From Halomontanus rarus (GTDB lineage Archaea > Halobacteriota > Halobacteria > Halobacteriales > Natrialbaceae), in assembly GCF_029338335.1 (NCBI RefSeq), contig NZ_CP119796.1: 64,000 nucleotides of DNA. One strand, written 5' to 3'. The position numbers were made by a program, and so were the translations under genes. The notes beneath the pieces were generated by a model, which worked only from the letters and a program-made list of their open reading frames with translations, searched no databases and was not told the origin of the DNA. Positions 18,389-26,761 of the stretch are shown here, one piece after another; positions within the stretch are counted from its first letter, which is position 1; every line of letters starts with the position of its first letter.

Positions 18389-19675
18389 TCAGACGTCCTC
18401 GAGCCCTAACCGCTCGATCGTCCCCGCGAGTACGTCCACGCCGTGGGCGAGACTCTCCTCGTCGACGTCGAACGTCGCGGTGTGGTGGCCGCCGGGGTGG
18501 TCGGTACCGATCCCGACGTAACACGCCTGCCCGCCGTTCTGCTGGACCTCGCGCATCAGAAACGTGGCGTCCTCGCTGCCCCCGAGGTCGTCGCGCTCGA
18601 GGACGGTGTGGACGCCCTCGACCCCGCCGGCCACGTCCGCGACGACCCCCGCGAGCTCGTCGTCGCTGACCGCGCTCGGCGCCTGCGCGCCGAGGGTGAT
18701 CTCGACCTCGCAGTCGTGCATCTCGGCGGCGGTCTCGAGGACGTTTCGCGCCTTCCCCTCCATGTACTCCATGAGTTCGGTCGTCTCGCCGCGGACTTCG
18801 GCGACGATCTTGGCCTCTTCGGCGACGATGTTCGCGGCGCTGCCGGCCTCGACGACGCCGACGTTGACCCGGGTCGCACCCTCGGAGTGGCGCGGGATGG
18901 CGTAGAGGTTCTGGACCGCCGTCGCCATCGCCTGGATCGCGTTGCGCCCCTCCTCCGGGCGGCCGCCCGCGTGCGAAGGTTCGCCCGCGAAGGTCGCCTC
19001 GAGGTGTGAGACCGCGAGGAAACCCTCGATCCCCGCGACGACCTCGCCGGTCGGGTGGTCGAGGCCGATGTGGACCGCCAGCAGGGAGTCGACGTCCGCG
19101 AGGTGGTCGCTCTCGGCCATCGCCTTCCCGCCGCCGATGACTTCCTCCGCGGGCTGGAAGAAGACCTTCAGCGTCCCCTCGAAATCGCTCTCGGCGACGG
19201 CCTCGAGGACGCCCAGCCCGATGGTCATGTGCGCGTCGTGGCCGCAGGCGTGCATCGCGCCCTCGTGTTCGGAGCGAAAGCCCTCGGCGGCCGGGACGTG
19301 GTCGGGGTCGTCGGACTCCGTTCGGGGGAGTGCGTCGATGTCGACCCGGAGGCCGACCGTCGGCCCCGCGTCCGCGTCGCCCTGTCGGAGGACTGCAACT
19401 GCGCCCGTGTATCCCCCTTCGAGTTGCTCGAGGACCGCTTCGTCGGCGCCGGCGGTGCGGGCGCGTTCGTACCAGGCCTCGAGTTCCGCGTCGTCGGGAA
19501 CCGCGAGCCTGTGGTCACCGTCGATCGCCTCGCGACCGACGTGGAGTTCGTCGAGGTCGACCTCGAGGGACTCGAGGGCTTCGACGAGGCGCGCTGTCGT
19601 GTAGAATTCTCGCCAGGCCGGTTCGGGGATGCGATGGAAGTCCCGTCGCACGGCGCTGAGTTCGTCCGCGTCCAT
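18389..19675 (-). CDS. M20-family amidohydrolase
   Basis: 428 aa from the ATG complementary to 19673-19675, chosen because the in-frame extension to 19765 lacks family similarity. It is a zinc metallohydrolase of the M20D group (aminobenzoyl-glutamate/N-acyl amino acid hydrolases). Metal-binding motifs are MHACGHDAHMT (about residue 125) and FFQPAEEVIGGGKAM (about 158), with the SHAGGRPEEGRNAI dimerisation-domain motif near 220. It is cytosolic, since no signal is present. The exact substrate cannot be read from the sequence. Confidence 0.87.
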   Translation of the reverse strand: MDADELSAVRRDFHRIPEPAWREFYTTARLVEALESLEVDLDELHVGREAIDGDHRLAVPDDAELEAWYERARTAGADEAVLEQLEGGYTGAVAVLRQGDADAGPTVGLRVDIDALPRTESDDPDHVPAAEGFRSEHEGAMHACGHDAHMTIGLGVLEAVAESDFEGTLKVFFQPAEEVIGGGKAMAESDHLADVDSLLAVHIGLDHPTGEVVAGIEGFLAVSHLEATFAGEPSHAGGRPEEGRNAIQAMATAVQNLYAIPRHSEGATRVNVGVVEAGSAANIVAEEAKIVAEVRGETTELMEYMEGKARNVLETAAEMHDCEVEITLGAQAPSAVSDDELAGVVADVAGGVEGVHTVLERDDLGGSEDATFLMREVQQNGGQACYVGIGTDHPGGHHTATFDVDEESLAHGVDVLAGTIERLGLEDV

Positions 19676-19930
19676 ATCGACCCGGTCGTCGGGCGGACTG
19701 AAAGATGTACCGAGAGATGTGCCGACGGTGGGACGAGCGGACTGATGGAGAGCTCGACGGAGCATCCAGCGGACTGAAAACTACCCCGAGAGTGCCGAGA
19801 GCGATACCGAGCGACGGAACCCGACTCGCTCGAGTGGGCGTCGCGCACTCGTACGGTCCGTTGTCCGTCACTTCCGGTGCAACCGCGCCCCATCTGCGGG
19901 TACACCAGTAAACAGTGACGGCCGTCCGTA

Positions 19931-20326
19931 TCAGTTGATCTGCGGGCCGACCAGAAAGATCGCGAACAGAAAGACGACCACCGCGAGGACCAGCGAGGCC
20001 TCGACCCACGTGTTGTACTCCGGGTCCCCGAACATTCGGATCCAGTCGTCGAAGACGTCGTACAGCAACGAGAGCCCGAACAGGACGAACGCGGCGACGG
20101 CCATCGCGAGGACCGAGCCGATCGGATCGCTCTCCGGGACCTCGACGACGACCGTGAGCAACAGCACCAGGAGGACGAGATAGGAGAGCCCGAGCGTCGT
20201 CAGGGAGACGAACTTCCGGTAGCTCCGTTCCATCGCGTCGACTCGAGGGACGAGTGCCGCGAGGGCGTACGCGAGTACTGTGACGACGAGCAACGTGAGC
20301 GCGAGCGAACTGTCGACGGTGACCAT
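19931..20326 (-). CDS. Hypothetical four-helix membrane protein
   Basis: 131 aa. It has four hydrophobic segments, at about residues 5-27, 42-62, 70-90 and 108-128, with a short polar loop PEYNTW before the last. I do not recognise the family. The start is the ATG complementary to 20324-20326. It is a single gene between the amidohydrolase and the uS10 paralogue, all on the minus strand but with gaps of 58 and 255 nt, so a shared transcript with the uS10 gene is possible. Confidence 0.7.
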   Translation of the reverse strand: MVTVDSSLALTLLVVTVLAYALAALVPRVDAMERSYRKFVSLTTLGLSYLVLLVLLLTVVVEVPESDPIGSVLAMAVAAFVLFGLSLLYDVFDDWIRMFGDPEYNTWVEASLVLAVVVFLFAIFLVGPQIN

Positions 20327-20383
20327 ACCGAGACCTTCTATCAGAAAGGGAAAATATCTTCGGGACCGAGCATCCCGTCAGCG

Positions 20384-20722
20384 CTAGCGCTGGCCTTGCC
20401 CCATCCCGCGAATCTGTTCGACTTCGGCTTCGATGTGGACCGAGTCGGGGAAGTTCTGGGACGCGATATTTCGCGCGAGGGAGTCGTGGCCGTGGATCTC
20501 GAGTTCGCGGGTGAAGACGGTGTACTGCCACGAGGGGAACTCTCGGCCGTCGTCCGCGTGCAGTCGCTGGTGCTGTGGGACGCTGAGATTCGTCGGCGGA
20601 CGTGAGTGAGGGCCTTTCAGCGCCGCACCCTTGCGCTCGGCGGACGTTTTGATGTCGTCGACGATACCATCCAGCGCGGCTCTATCGCCGCTCTGGAGGG
20701 TGAGGCGGGTGACGAAGGTCAT
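20384..20722 (-). CDS. uS10-family ribosomal protein paralogue
   Basis: 112 aa from ATG 20722. The segment ALDGIVDDIKTSAERKGAALKGPHSRPP and the downstream VPQHQRLH loop have the uS10 arrangement (S10p/S20e): helix 1, then the tRNA-nucleotransfer loop. It is not linked to tuf, as the canonical haloarchaeal S10 gene usually is, and it has a distinct C-terminus (EQIRGMGQGQR), so it is probably the second uS10/mL48-like paralogue of haloarchaea. Whether it is built into ribosomes is unknown. It is divergent from the Nudix gene, with 110 nt between starts. Confidence 0.85.
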   Translation of the reverse strand: MTFVTRLTLQSGDRAALDGIVDDIKTSAERKGAALKGPHSRPPTNLSVPQHQRLHADDGREFPSWQYTVFTRELEIHGHDSLARNIASQNFPDSVHIEAEVEQIRGMGQGQR

Positions 20723-20832
20723 ACTGGTAGTATACAATCGTGCACGGTCGGCGCGTAAAAACCTGCTGAGATGCATTCAACGGAGACGAACAGTCCGATA
20801 TTCTCTTAACGGTTCACCCGGTATCTTGTGTA

Positions 20833-21270
20833 ATGGCAGTCGAAGCTACGAGCGCAGGCGCGATCCTCTTCCGCGACACGCGGGGCCGGCGCGAGTATCT
20901 TCTACTCAAGAGCCGCCCAGGCGATTGGGAGTTTCCCAAGGGCGGTGTCGAAGGTAACGAAGAACTACAGCAGACGGCTATCCGCGAAGTAAAGGAAGAG
21001 GCAGGTATCGGACAGTTTAGACTACTCGACGGCTTTCGCGAGGACTACAACTACGTCTTCGAGGCGAACGGGACGACCATCCACAAGACCGTTCACCTCT
21101 TCATCGCGAAATCCTACGAGGCGAGCGCGGAACTCTCGAACGAACACCGCGACCTCCAGTGGCGCGATTACGAGCAGGCGATCAACACCGTCACCCAGGA
21201 TGGCCCCCGAGAGATCCTCGAACAGGCCCACGAGTACCTCGACGAACTCGAGGAGGAAAACGAGATCTAA
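20833..21270 (+). CDS. Nudix hydrolase, diadenosine tetraphosphatase-like
   Basis: 145 aa. A complete Nudix box GGVEGNEELQQTAIREVKEEAGI spans residues about 36-58 (Gx5Ex7REUxEExGU). The WEFPKG lead-in and the short length match bis(5'-nucleosyl)-tetraphosphatases (asymmetric Ap4A hydrolases), which clear alarmone-like dinucleotides. It is cytosolic and the start is ATG 20833. The last 25 residues are strongly acidic. The substrate assignment is by subfamily resemblance only. Confidence 0.9.
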   Translation: MAVEATSAGAILFRDTRGRREYLLLKSRPGDWEFPKGGVEGNEELQQTAIREVKEEAGIGQFRLLDGFREDYNYVFEANGTTIHKTVHLFIAKSYEASAELSNEHRDLQWRDYEQAINTVTQDGPREILEQAHEYLDELEEENEI

Positions 21271-21593
21271 GTCGGCACCTCGAGACGGGTACCCGACGCC
21301 CCGTCGAGCGGATTCGACTCGCAGCGTTCTCTAGTCATCACTGAATACCACACGTCACTGGACACCGATCGGACGGCTCTCGTGCGATCAGTGTCCGGCG
21401 TTCCGGTTAGTAGCGGTCACGTCGTCCGTCGCGACTACCGGGCGGGGCGTCCACCGTCTCGCGTCCCCGCCCGGCCGTGTCGTACGAGACTCGAGACCCG
21501 AGGCTCGAGGTTCGATCCCGCGAGCTTCCGGTGTCGTCCCCGGCCATCCCCGAGACCGCAGGGCACTTATCTCCGCTTTCCCTACCCTCGGCA
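21271..21593. other. Intergenic with probable promoter of the DUF5787 gene
   Basis: No coding sequence is convincing here. A CTTATC box at 21566-21571 lies about 25 nt before GTG 21594 and fits a leaderless promoter. Nothing else was recognised. Confidence 0.4.
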
Positions 21594-22757
21594 GTGAGTT
21601 CCGGCGGCGACACCGAATCCGAATCCGAATTCGTCTTCGAGTTGCGGAGCTGTCGGTGGGTTGAATTGTCGTGGCCGCCCGGTGAGGGCGCGGACGGCAA
21701 CCAAGCGAGGACGGAAACCGAACGCCCGATCATCGTCGCCCGCCAGCTCGGCACGAAACGCCGCCGCTGGGACACCATCGTCCTCGAGTGCGATCCCGAG
21801 GGCCTCCGCAGGCGGGCGCTGTTCGGCCCCGACCGCCTCGATAGCGATCTCCTGCACGTGATCCAGCACGCGCCCGAGGAGTGGACGTACTATCGCGACG
21901 CCCTCCCCCACCCCGGCTACCCCTGGCGGTACGTCCGCGAGGCGATCCACGAGGCCGACGATCGGGGCATCCTCGAGACGCGTCGCGACGGCAACAAGAT
22001 CCAGATCCGCAGACGGTGGGCCTATCCCGACTGGCTCGAGCGAATCGTCGCCGTCGAGAACAAACCCGATCTGGACGCCAGCGCCGCTCGCGTCCTCGGC
22101 CAGCAACTCGAGTACGACGTCGCGATGGCGCTGGCCGACGAAGTCTGGGTCGCCACCCGCACAACCGGCGACCGGGTCGAACCCGCGCTGCTCGAGGATC
22201 TCCCCGTGGAGGCGGGAATCCTCGCGCTCGATCCCGACGCGCTCTCCGCCGACGTCGCGTGGTATCCGCGGACGCTGGCCGTCGACGAGCCGGGAACGCG
22301 CATCACGGACCGACCCGACGGCGGGGACCGGGACGCGTCGGCCGCCCAATTCGAGTACGTCGAGCCCGCCGAGAAGGCGGCGACGAGACTCGAGATCGCC
22401 GAACGCGCCTACGAGCGCGGGTGGCGGTCGTTCGTCGAGACGATGCGCCCGGATTGTCGACACTTCGGGTTGCGAGCCGAGACGGGTTCTGGGAAGGGAA
22501 CTGGAACAGGAACGAGAACAAAAACAGACACTCGAGAGCCCGCGAGCGGACACTCACAACTCCTCCCGACCTGCCGCGCCAAAGGTCGGTGTCAGACCGC
22601 CGCGGAGTGTTCGGGGTCGTGTCCGTCCTTCGAACCCGAACCACCCGTCTGGCGCCAGTACGGCTGGCCGATCGAGGGCGGCCCCGGGCGACGCTGCCGG
22701 GCGTTACTCGAGGATCGGCGACGGAGACGGCGGCCGGGACTGGCAGACGGGGAGTAG
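21594..22757 (+). CDS. DUF5787 family protein
   Basis: 387 aa from GTG 21594, chosen for the TATA-like box about 25 nt upstream; the open frame begins at 21477. The N-terminus EFVFELRSCRWVELSW and later blocks (TIVLECDPEG, VENKPDLDASAARVLGQQLEYDVAMALADEVWVAT) match the haloarchaeal DUF5787 family. An acid...(E)xK-like arrangement (VENKPD) hints at a PD-(D/E)XK-type fold, but this is my inference. A C-terminal Cys cluster (CRAKGRCQTAAECSGSC) could bind metal. Residues about 300-320 are a low-complexity G/T/R/K linker. Confidence 0.8.
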   Translation: MSSGGDTESESEFVFELRSCRWVELSWPPGEGADGNQARTETERPIIVARQLGTKRRRWDTIVLECDPEGLRRRALFGPDRLDSDLLHVIQHAPEEWTYYRDALPHPGYPWRYVREAIHEADDRGILETRRDGNKIQIRRRWAYPDWLERIVAVENKPDLDASAARVLGQQLEYDVAMALADEVWVATRTTGDRVEPALLEDLPVEAGILALDPDALSADVAWYPRTLAVDEPGTRITDRPDGGDRDASAAQFEYVEPAEKAATRLEIAERAYERGWRSFVETMRPDCRHFGLRAETGSGKGTGTGTRTKTDTREPASGHSQLLPTCRAKGRCQTAAECSGSCPSFEPEPPVWRQYGWPIEGGPGRRCRALLEDRRRRRRPGLADGE

Positions 22758-22794
22758 CGAGTAGCGAGTCGGAGTCGCGGATCGAGAAAACCGA

Positions 22795-22851
22795 GTTTCG
22801 GGAAACAGAAACGGAAACGGATACGGATACGAATACGAAGAAACACGAATA
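22795..22851. repeat. Short purine-rich hexamer repeat
   Basis: Degenerate GGAAAC / GGATAC / GAATAC hexamers run between two convergent genes. It is low complexity, with no sign of coding function. Confidence 0.5.
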
Positions 22852-22875
22852 CCGAAAACGAGTCGACCTCACCCG

Positions 22876-23379
22876 TCAGTCCGCGACGCTCACCTCGAGA
22901 TCCTCTCGGAGGACCGTCAGTCGGAACGTCGGCACCGTCCGATACTCGACCTCGACGACGTCCTTCCGGCGGAGGCTCTGAAGTCCGGATCGGACGTCCT
23001 CGGCGGTCGGGTCGACGTCGAACGCGTCACGGACCTTGTGGAGCACCGAGACGACGCTCTCCGATTCCTCGTCGGGACCCGCCAGCACCTCGACGATGCG
23101 TGCCTGGAGCTCCGGGACGCGAATCCGCGAGGGCGGCCCGTCGGAGTCGGGATCGGTCTCGACGCCCGGTTCGACGTCGACGAGTTCGGCCGCCTCGCTG
23201 GTCGCGCGAATCAGGCTGTTGTCGTCTCGAAAGTAGTACTCCTTGAGTTCGTTCTCGAGATACTGGTGGACCTCGCTGCCACTCTCCATTTCCCACCGGT
23301 CCTGGAGTTCGGAGTTCTTCGTCGGTTGCAGTTCCACGACGTCGGCCAGCCGCGATGTGGCCTCCTCGGAGAGCGTCAT
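22876..23379 (-). CDS. DUF5797 family protein
   Basis: 167 aa conserved haloarchaeal protein. It has two regions: residues 1-70, with a helix-turn-helix-like layout (ADVVELQPTKNSELQDRWEM), and a C-terminal wing-like segment (VRSGLQSLRRKDVVEVEYRTVP). This suggests a nucleic-acid-binding or regulatory role, though no function is established. The start is ATG 23379. It is convergent with the DUF5787 gene and divergent from the DUF5789 gene, with a G-rich intergenic tract. Confidence 0.8.
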   Translation of the reverse strand: MTLSEEATSRLADVVELQPTKNSELQDRWEMESGSEVHQYLENELKEYYFRDDNSLIRATSEAAELVDVEPGVETDPDSDGPPSRIRVPELQARIVEVLAGPDEESESVVSVLHKVRDAFDVDPTAEDVRSGLQSLRRKDVVEVEYRTVPTFRLTVLREDLEVSVAD

Positions 23380-23527
23380 CGTTCGCCGATAGGTCGATCC
23401 GGTACTTTTGCGTTGCGCCCCGTCGCCGTCCGCGAACGCGTTGCGCTTTTTCTCACCCGCGACTCACCGACAGCACGAGTGCCGACGCGAATACCGACAT
23501 CCCTACTCTACTGTACTCAACCGGCGC

Positions 23528-23557
23528 GGGAAAGGGGGAAGGGGGGAGGGGGGAGGG
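23528..23557 (+). other. G-run tract (possible G-quadruplex)
   Basis: Five G-runs of three to nine bases, separated by one to three A residues, lie in the divergent region between the DUF5797 and DUF5789 genes. The density satisfies the simple G4 pattern on the plus strand. Confidence 0.5.
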
Positions 23558-23668
23558 TAGCCATCGGGGTCGCCATCTCGCGGTCCGCTCGAATCGACGT
23601 GTGAGACGAACGGAGAGTCACACAATTCGTCCCAGTGGTTCAAGCCGTTCGATACCGTACCACAGGGT

Positions 23669-23923
23669 ATGTCGGAAGTACTGCTCACTCACGTCGACAC
23701 GGTCCTCGAGGACCTCTCGTATCCGGTCGATCGAACCGACGCCCGCGACGAACTCGAGGGAACGACGCTCCTGCTCGCCAACGGCGAGGTCGACCTCGGT
23801 GAGCTAATCGAGAAGTCCGGCAGCGACTCCTTCGACTCGATGGCCGACCTCGAGTCGGAGTTGAACAACGTCTTGCCCCGCGAGGCCGTCGGCGAGCCGT
23901 ATCAGTCGGAAGGGGAGGGTTAA
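23669..23923 (+). CDS. DUF5789 family small protein
   Basis: 84 aa. The segment LSYPVDRTDARDELEGTTLLLANGEVDLGELIE matches the haloarchaeal DUF5789 family (YPV...A..GT....LA.GE..LG...). It is a small, acidic, single-domain cytosolic protein with no known function. The start is ATG 23669. Confidence 0.8.
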   Translation: MSEVLLTHVDTVLEDLSYPVDRTDARDELEGTTLLLANGEVDLGELIEKSGSDSFDSMADLESELNNVLPREAVGEPYQSEGEG

Positions 23924-24020
23924 GGGTAACCGGAGGCCTCGAGCGGTCGAGAACGCACAGCGCGTTCGAATTCGGATCGAACCGACTCGAGAGATCTGGA
24001 TCGAGACCGAGAACGGGGCG

Positions 24021-24311
24021 CTATCCGCGCCCGAACCGGTCGGACCGCCGGTCATCGTCGCCGGCACCGCCCTCGCGTTCGTCGGCGTCCTCCAACTCGT
24101 CGTAGATGTCGATGTGGTGGATCGCACTCGGCGAGAGGAGGCGGTGGCCCTCGAGTTCGATCCATCCGTTCGGGTGGACGACGATCGGACCCTCGTAGAG
24201 CGGGTTGTCTGCGGTGGCCTCGTCGTAGATCACGACGTCTCGGTACGCCAGTGTGAAGGGGTTCAGGTCGTCACCGACGATCGACTCGGTCGAGAGCGGT
24301 GGCGGGAACAT
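24021..24311 (-). CDS. Conserved hypothetical protein
   Basis: 96 aa, with a compact beta-rich core (FTLAYRDVVIYDEA, YEGPIVVHPNGWIELEGHRLLSPSAIHHI) and an acidic, low-complexity C-terminal tail (DELEDADEREG). I do not recognise a named family, but the ordered composition and halophile codon pattern suggest a real gene. The start is ATG 24311. It lies downstream of the HTH zinc protein on the same strand. Confidence 0.65.
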   Translation of the reverse strand: MFPPPLSTESIVGDDLNPFTLAYRDVVIYDEATADNPLYEGPIVVHPNGWIELEGHRLLSPSAIHHIDIYDELEDADEREGGAGDDDRRSDRFGRG

Positions 24312-24419
24312 GGTGTGGTTGCACTGAACCGGCCGGTGGATAAAACTGGTCGTGATTGTTCCCTGTCATCAGGCACGAGCGAGGATCGAGGGACCGCTCG
24401 AGGTCGGGTCCGACCGAGA

Positions 24420-25394
24420 TCACGGGTCGACGGCGACGACGTCGAGGGTCTCGTCGAGTTCTACCCGGACCTCCTCGTCGTCGATCTCGGTCGTAACCCG
24501 CACGCGCGGCGGGTCCTCGGACAATCGCTCCACGGTCGAGCCGCCGAGTCGCAACCGCCGGTCGATGTGCTCGAGATCGTTGAATCCGTACTGCAACTGG
24601 AGCCCGTGATCGTAACAGAACGCGACGACCGCGGGGTGATACTTCGCGACGGTCCCGAGCGGCGTCTGCGCCCACTCCTTACAGACGGTACACCGGAATC
24701 GGGCGATGGTCCCGAGCCGTCGCTCGCAGTTCGAACACAGGCCCTCGGGATCGTGGTCCGAGCAGATCTCGAGCGCCCCTTCGATCGACCCCGAACAGGT
24801 GGGACAGACGCCCTCGATCATACTGTATATTCGCTGGTAGCTGTGCACCCACGCGGCGGCGTAGATCTCGTTCGCCGATCGGCCGACGAGCCCCGCGGGA
24901 TCGAGCGCAAATTGGGCGAGGTGACCGTTCGGATACTCTCCGGGATCGGTCCACAGCCCGTCGCACTCCGTACAGTAGATGTAGACCCACCCGTCCTCGT
25001 ACATGATCTCGACGGTCCCGCCACAGAGCTTGCAGGGAATATCGACCGCGGTCGGTTCGAGCGTCGGCTCCTCGATCCCCGCACCCGCGATCACCGACTG
25101 GACGAATTTGCGCCCGGACTCGCTGAGTTCGTATCCGTCCGCCCTCGAGCGAACGAAGTGTCCCTCGAGTCGATCGAGATGGTAGTTGAACTGGCCGCTG
25201 TCGGTGGTTCCGACGCGATTTCGCAGTTCCGAAAACCGGACGGCGGTGTCGTCCTCGAACGGATCGTCGCTCTCCCAGAGGGCCACCAGAATGGCCAACC
25301 GCGTCTCGTTGCCCAGTAACTCGAAGACGTCCGTCGCGTGACTTCCGGCGGAGAGTGATTCGAACGGGGACTCGGGTGAGTCGGAATCAGTCAT
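24420..25394 (-). CDS. ArsR-like winged-helix regulator with zinc ribbons
   Basis: 324 aa. An N-terminal ArsR-type winged helix (residues about 20-95: FELLGNETRLAILVALWE, QFNYHLDRLEGHFV) is followed by a cysteine-rich region with several CxxC pairs: CKLCGG, CTEC, CPTCSG, CSNCERR and CTVCKEW (residues about 120-235). It is a haloarchaeal HTH family (DUF7351-type layout). It is probably a DNA-binding regulator with structural zinc sites. The regulated genes are unknown. Confidence 0.8.
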   Translation of the reverse strand: MTDSDSPESPFESLSAGSHATDVFELLGNETRLAILVALWESDDPFEDDTAVRFSELRNRVGTTDSGQFNYHLDRLEGHFVRSRADGYELSESGRKFVQSVIAGAGIEEPTLEPTAVDIPCKLCGGTVEIMYEDGWVYIYCTECDGLWTDPGEYPNGHLAQFALDPAGLVGRSANEIYAAAWVHSYQRIYSMIEGVCPTCSGSIEGALEICSDHDPEGLCSNCERRLGTIARFRCTVCKEWAQTPLGTVAKYHPAVVAFCYDHGLQLQYGFNDLEHIDRRLRLGGSTVERLSEDPPRVRVTTEIDDEEVRVELDETLDVVAVDP

Positions 25395-25527
25395 ACCAGA
25401 TGGACGGCGGAAGAACTGTATAAAACCGGAGGTCGAACGGGACGCGTCTCGAGTGAGTGGTGGTTCGAATCGGTGGTGGCCGCTCGAGCGGGCGGGCGGC
25501 GGTTACTCGAGACCCGACCGACTCACC

Positions 25528-25797
25528 TCAGCGGGTCCGCGCCTCGTGAGCGGAGAGCCGACAGCCGCAGGGCGATGCGCGGTGGTCGTGTGGGCCCCTG
25601 GTCGAGACCATCGTGATGGGAGTGCCACACCGCGGACAGGGTGTGGGCGTGGTGGCGGTGGGTTGGGGGTCCGGATCCGGTTCGGGTGGTTCGGGTGGGA
25701 GGCCGAGCTCGAAATCGAAGTCCCGCTCCGAATCGGAGGTACTCCGCTCCGACTCCGAATCGCCATCGCTCGAGTTTCGGTCCGAGTCCTCGCTCAT
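25528..25797 (-). CDS. Small acidic zinc-ribbon protein
   Basis: 89 aa. Residues 1-45 are Ser/Asp/Glu-rich and disordered-looking. CPRCGTPITMVSTRGPHDHRASPCGC (about 54-79) gives a four-Cys zinc site with an HDH motif between. I know no assigned function. The start is ATG 25797. The intact zinc motif and the acidic composition argue that it is real. Confidence 0.6.
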   Translation of the reverse strand: MSEDSDRNSSDGDSESERSTSDSERDFDFELGLPPEPPEPDPDPQPTATTPTPCPRCGTPITMVSTRGPHDHRASPCGCRLSAHEARTR

Positions 25798-26233
25798 CGT
25801 CGGCCTCCGGTGGCTCCGAGCGTCTTCGGAGAGGCCGGGGAGCGCCGTCGCTGGTGGTGTGGGTTCTCTCGAGGATTGTGCACTGATCGTTCGAGACGTT
25901 TATGTCTCGCTAGGCTGTATGGAATCATGGCTGCTAAACCGTCGGAGGTTTGGAAGCCACGTCTCGGGTGTTGGCGCACCCGGGGCATTTCCGTACATGC
26001 CCCCGTTGTAAGCGGAGTCGTCGCTTCCGTCGTAATAATCGCAACAGAGTATCTTATATCTATTGAAATGTGCGGGGAATAAGCGACTGGGAGAAGCCAA
26101 CGTGGTGGTGCTCGAGCTCGTGGGGGATGGGGTGAGAGGGTAAACTCAGTGACGGCGCATGTGTCGTATTGGCGCGGGCTCGAGTAATTCGAGGGGTTTA
26201 TCTATTCCCGTGGGAAAGCACAGAGTGCGAAGC
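25798..26233. other. Intergenic upstream of tRNA-Ala with a possible small ORF
   Basis: No confident gene. A GTTTATG box (25897-25903) precedes ATG 25927, opening a 51-aa frame (25927-26082: MAAKPSEVWKPRLG start). A +1 frame in the same place gives a CPRCK motif within GHFRTCPRCKRSRRFRR, so a frameshifted relic of a small zinc protein is possible. The stretch before the tRNA is AT-richer and may hold its promoter. Confidence 0.3.
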
Positions 26234-26305
26234 GGGCTCGTAGATCAGTGGTAGATCACTCCCTTGGCATGGGAGAGGCCCCGGGTTCAAATCCCGGCGA
26301 GTCCA
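26234..26305 (+). tRNA. tRNA-Ala (GGC)
   Basis: 72-nt cloverleaf. The acceptor GGGCTCG pairs with CGAGTCC and includes the G3:U70 wobble that identifies alanine tRNAs. The anticodon stem CTCCC/GGGAG closes the loop TTGGCAT, so the anticodon is GGC. The T-arm is CCGGG-TTCAAAT-CCCGG, the discriminator is A, and CCA is not encoded. The last 13 nt (26293-26305) are supplied by the integrated element's attachment core. Confidence 0.97.
26293..26305 (+). other. attL core (tRNA 3' end)
   Basis: CCCGGCGAGTCCA is shared with the junction at 56112-56124. Identity between the two sites stops exactly at 26292/56111 on the left (T versus C). The right limit of the core cannot be seen, because both copies continue identically. 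Confidence 0.85.
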
Positions 26306-26473
26306 TCCGAAATTAACCGGTATTCTCGGGGTTTCTACATCCGGAGTAGCTACGCTATACTCTCGGAATTCGTCGGAATTACCGTTGGAGAACGCTCCCT
26401 CAAAATTAGACTCCATAAGTAATTCTTACGCGGGTCCACGGAGTCGAGCGGTTAGTATAGGGAGGTGGTCTGC

Positions 26474-26761
26474 GTGAACCGTCTTTTCCGTGGGCGGAAC
26501 CCTCAGCGCTGTCTGAAGTGTGGTTCACATGTCACCCCTGAGTTCCGACGCGGCTACGGCGATGAGGACGATCGTGCCCACCGCTGTCCCGAGTGCGATA
26601 CGGTGAACCGAATCGCGAAGGGAAGCGCAGCTGGACTCGACGTCAAAATCGTCGATCCGCTCGAGCAACCCGGTCGCTTCGGCGGTTCGTTCGAAGAGCT
26701 TCCGAAGAACGTCCAGGCGCTCTGCCGCGAGGTCGCGACTGACGGAGGTGAGGAACAGTGA
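26474..26761 (+). CDS. DUF7563-like zinc-ribbon protein
   Basis: 95 aa from GTG 26474, which has a strong Shine-Dalgarno GGAGGTG at 26461-26467; GTG 26465 is in frame but overlaps that site. CLKCGSHVTPEFRRGYG and HRCPECDTV form a two-CxxC zinc ribbon like the haloarchaeal DUF7563 family, here with a longer C-terminus. It is the first gene of the element's left operon and its stop overlaps the methyltransferase start (GTGA). A regulatory or DNA-binding role is inferred. Confidence 0.8.
   Translation: MNRLFRGRNPQRCLKCGSHVTPEFRRGYGDEDDRAHRCPECDTVNRIAKGSAAGLDVKIVDPLEQPGRFGGSFEELPKNVQALCREVATDGGEEQ

Noticed and set aside
26198..26416. 72-aa minus-strand frame across tRNA-Ala
   Set aside because: It is antisense to the tRNA; the RDLNPGPLP segment is a known translation artefact of tRNA T-arms.
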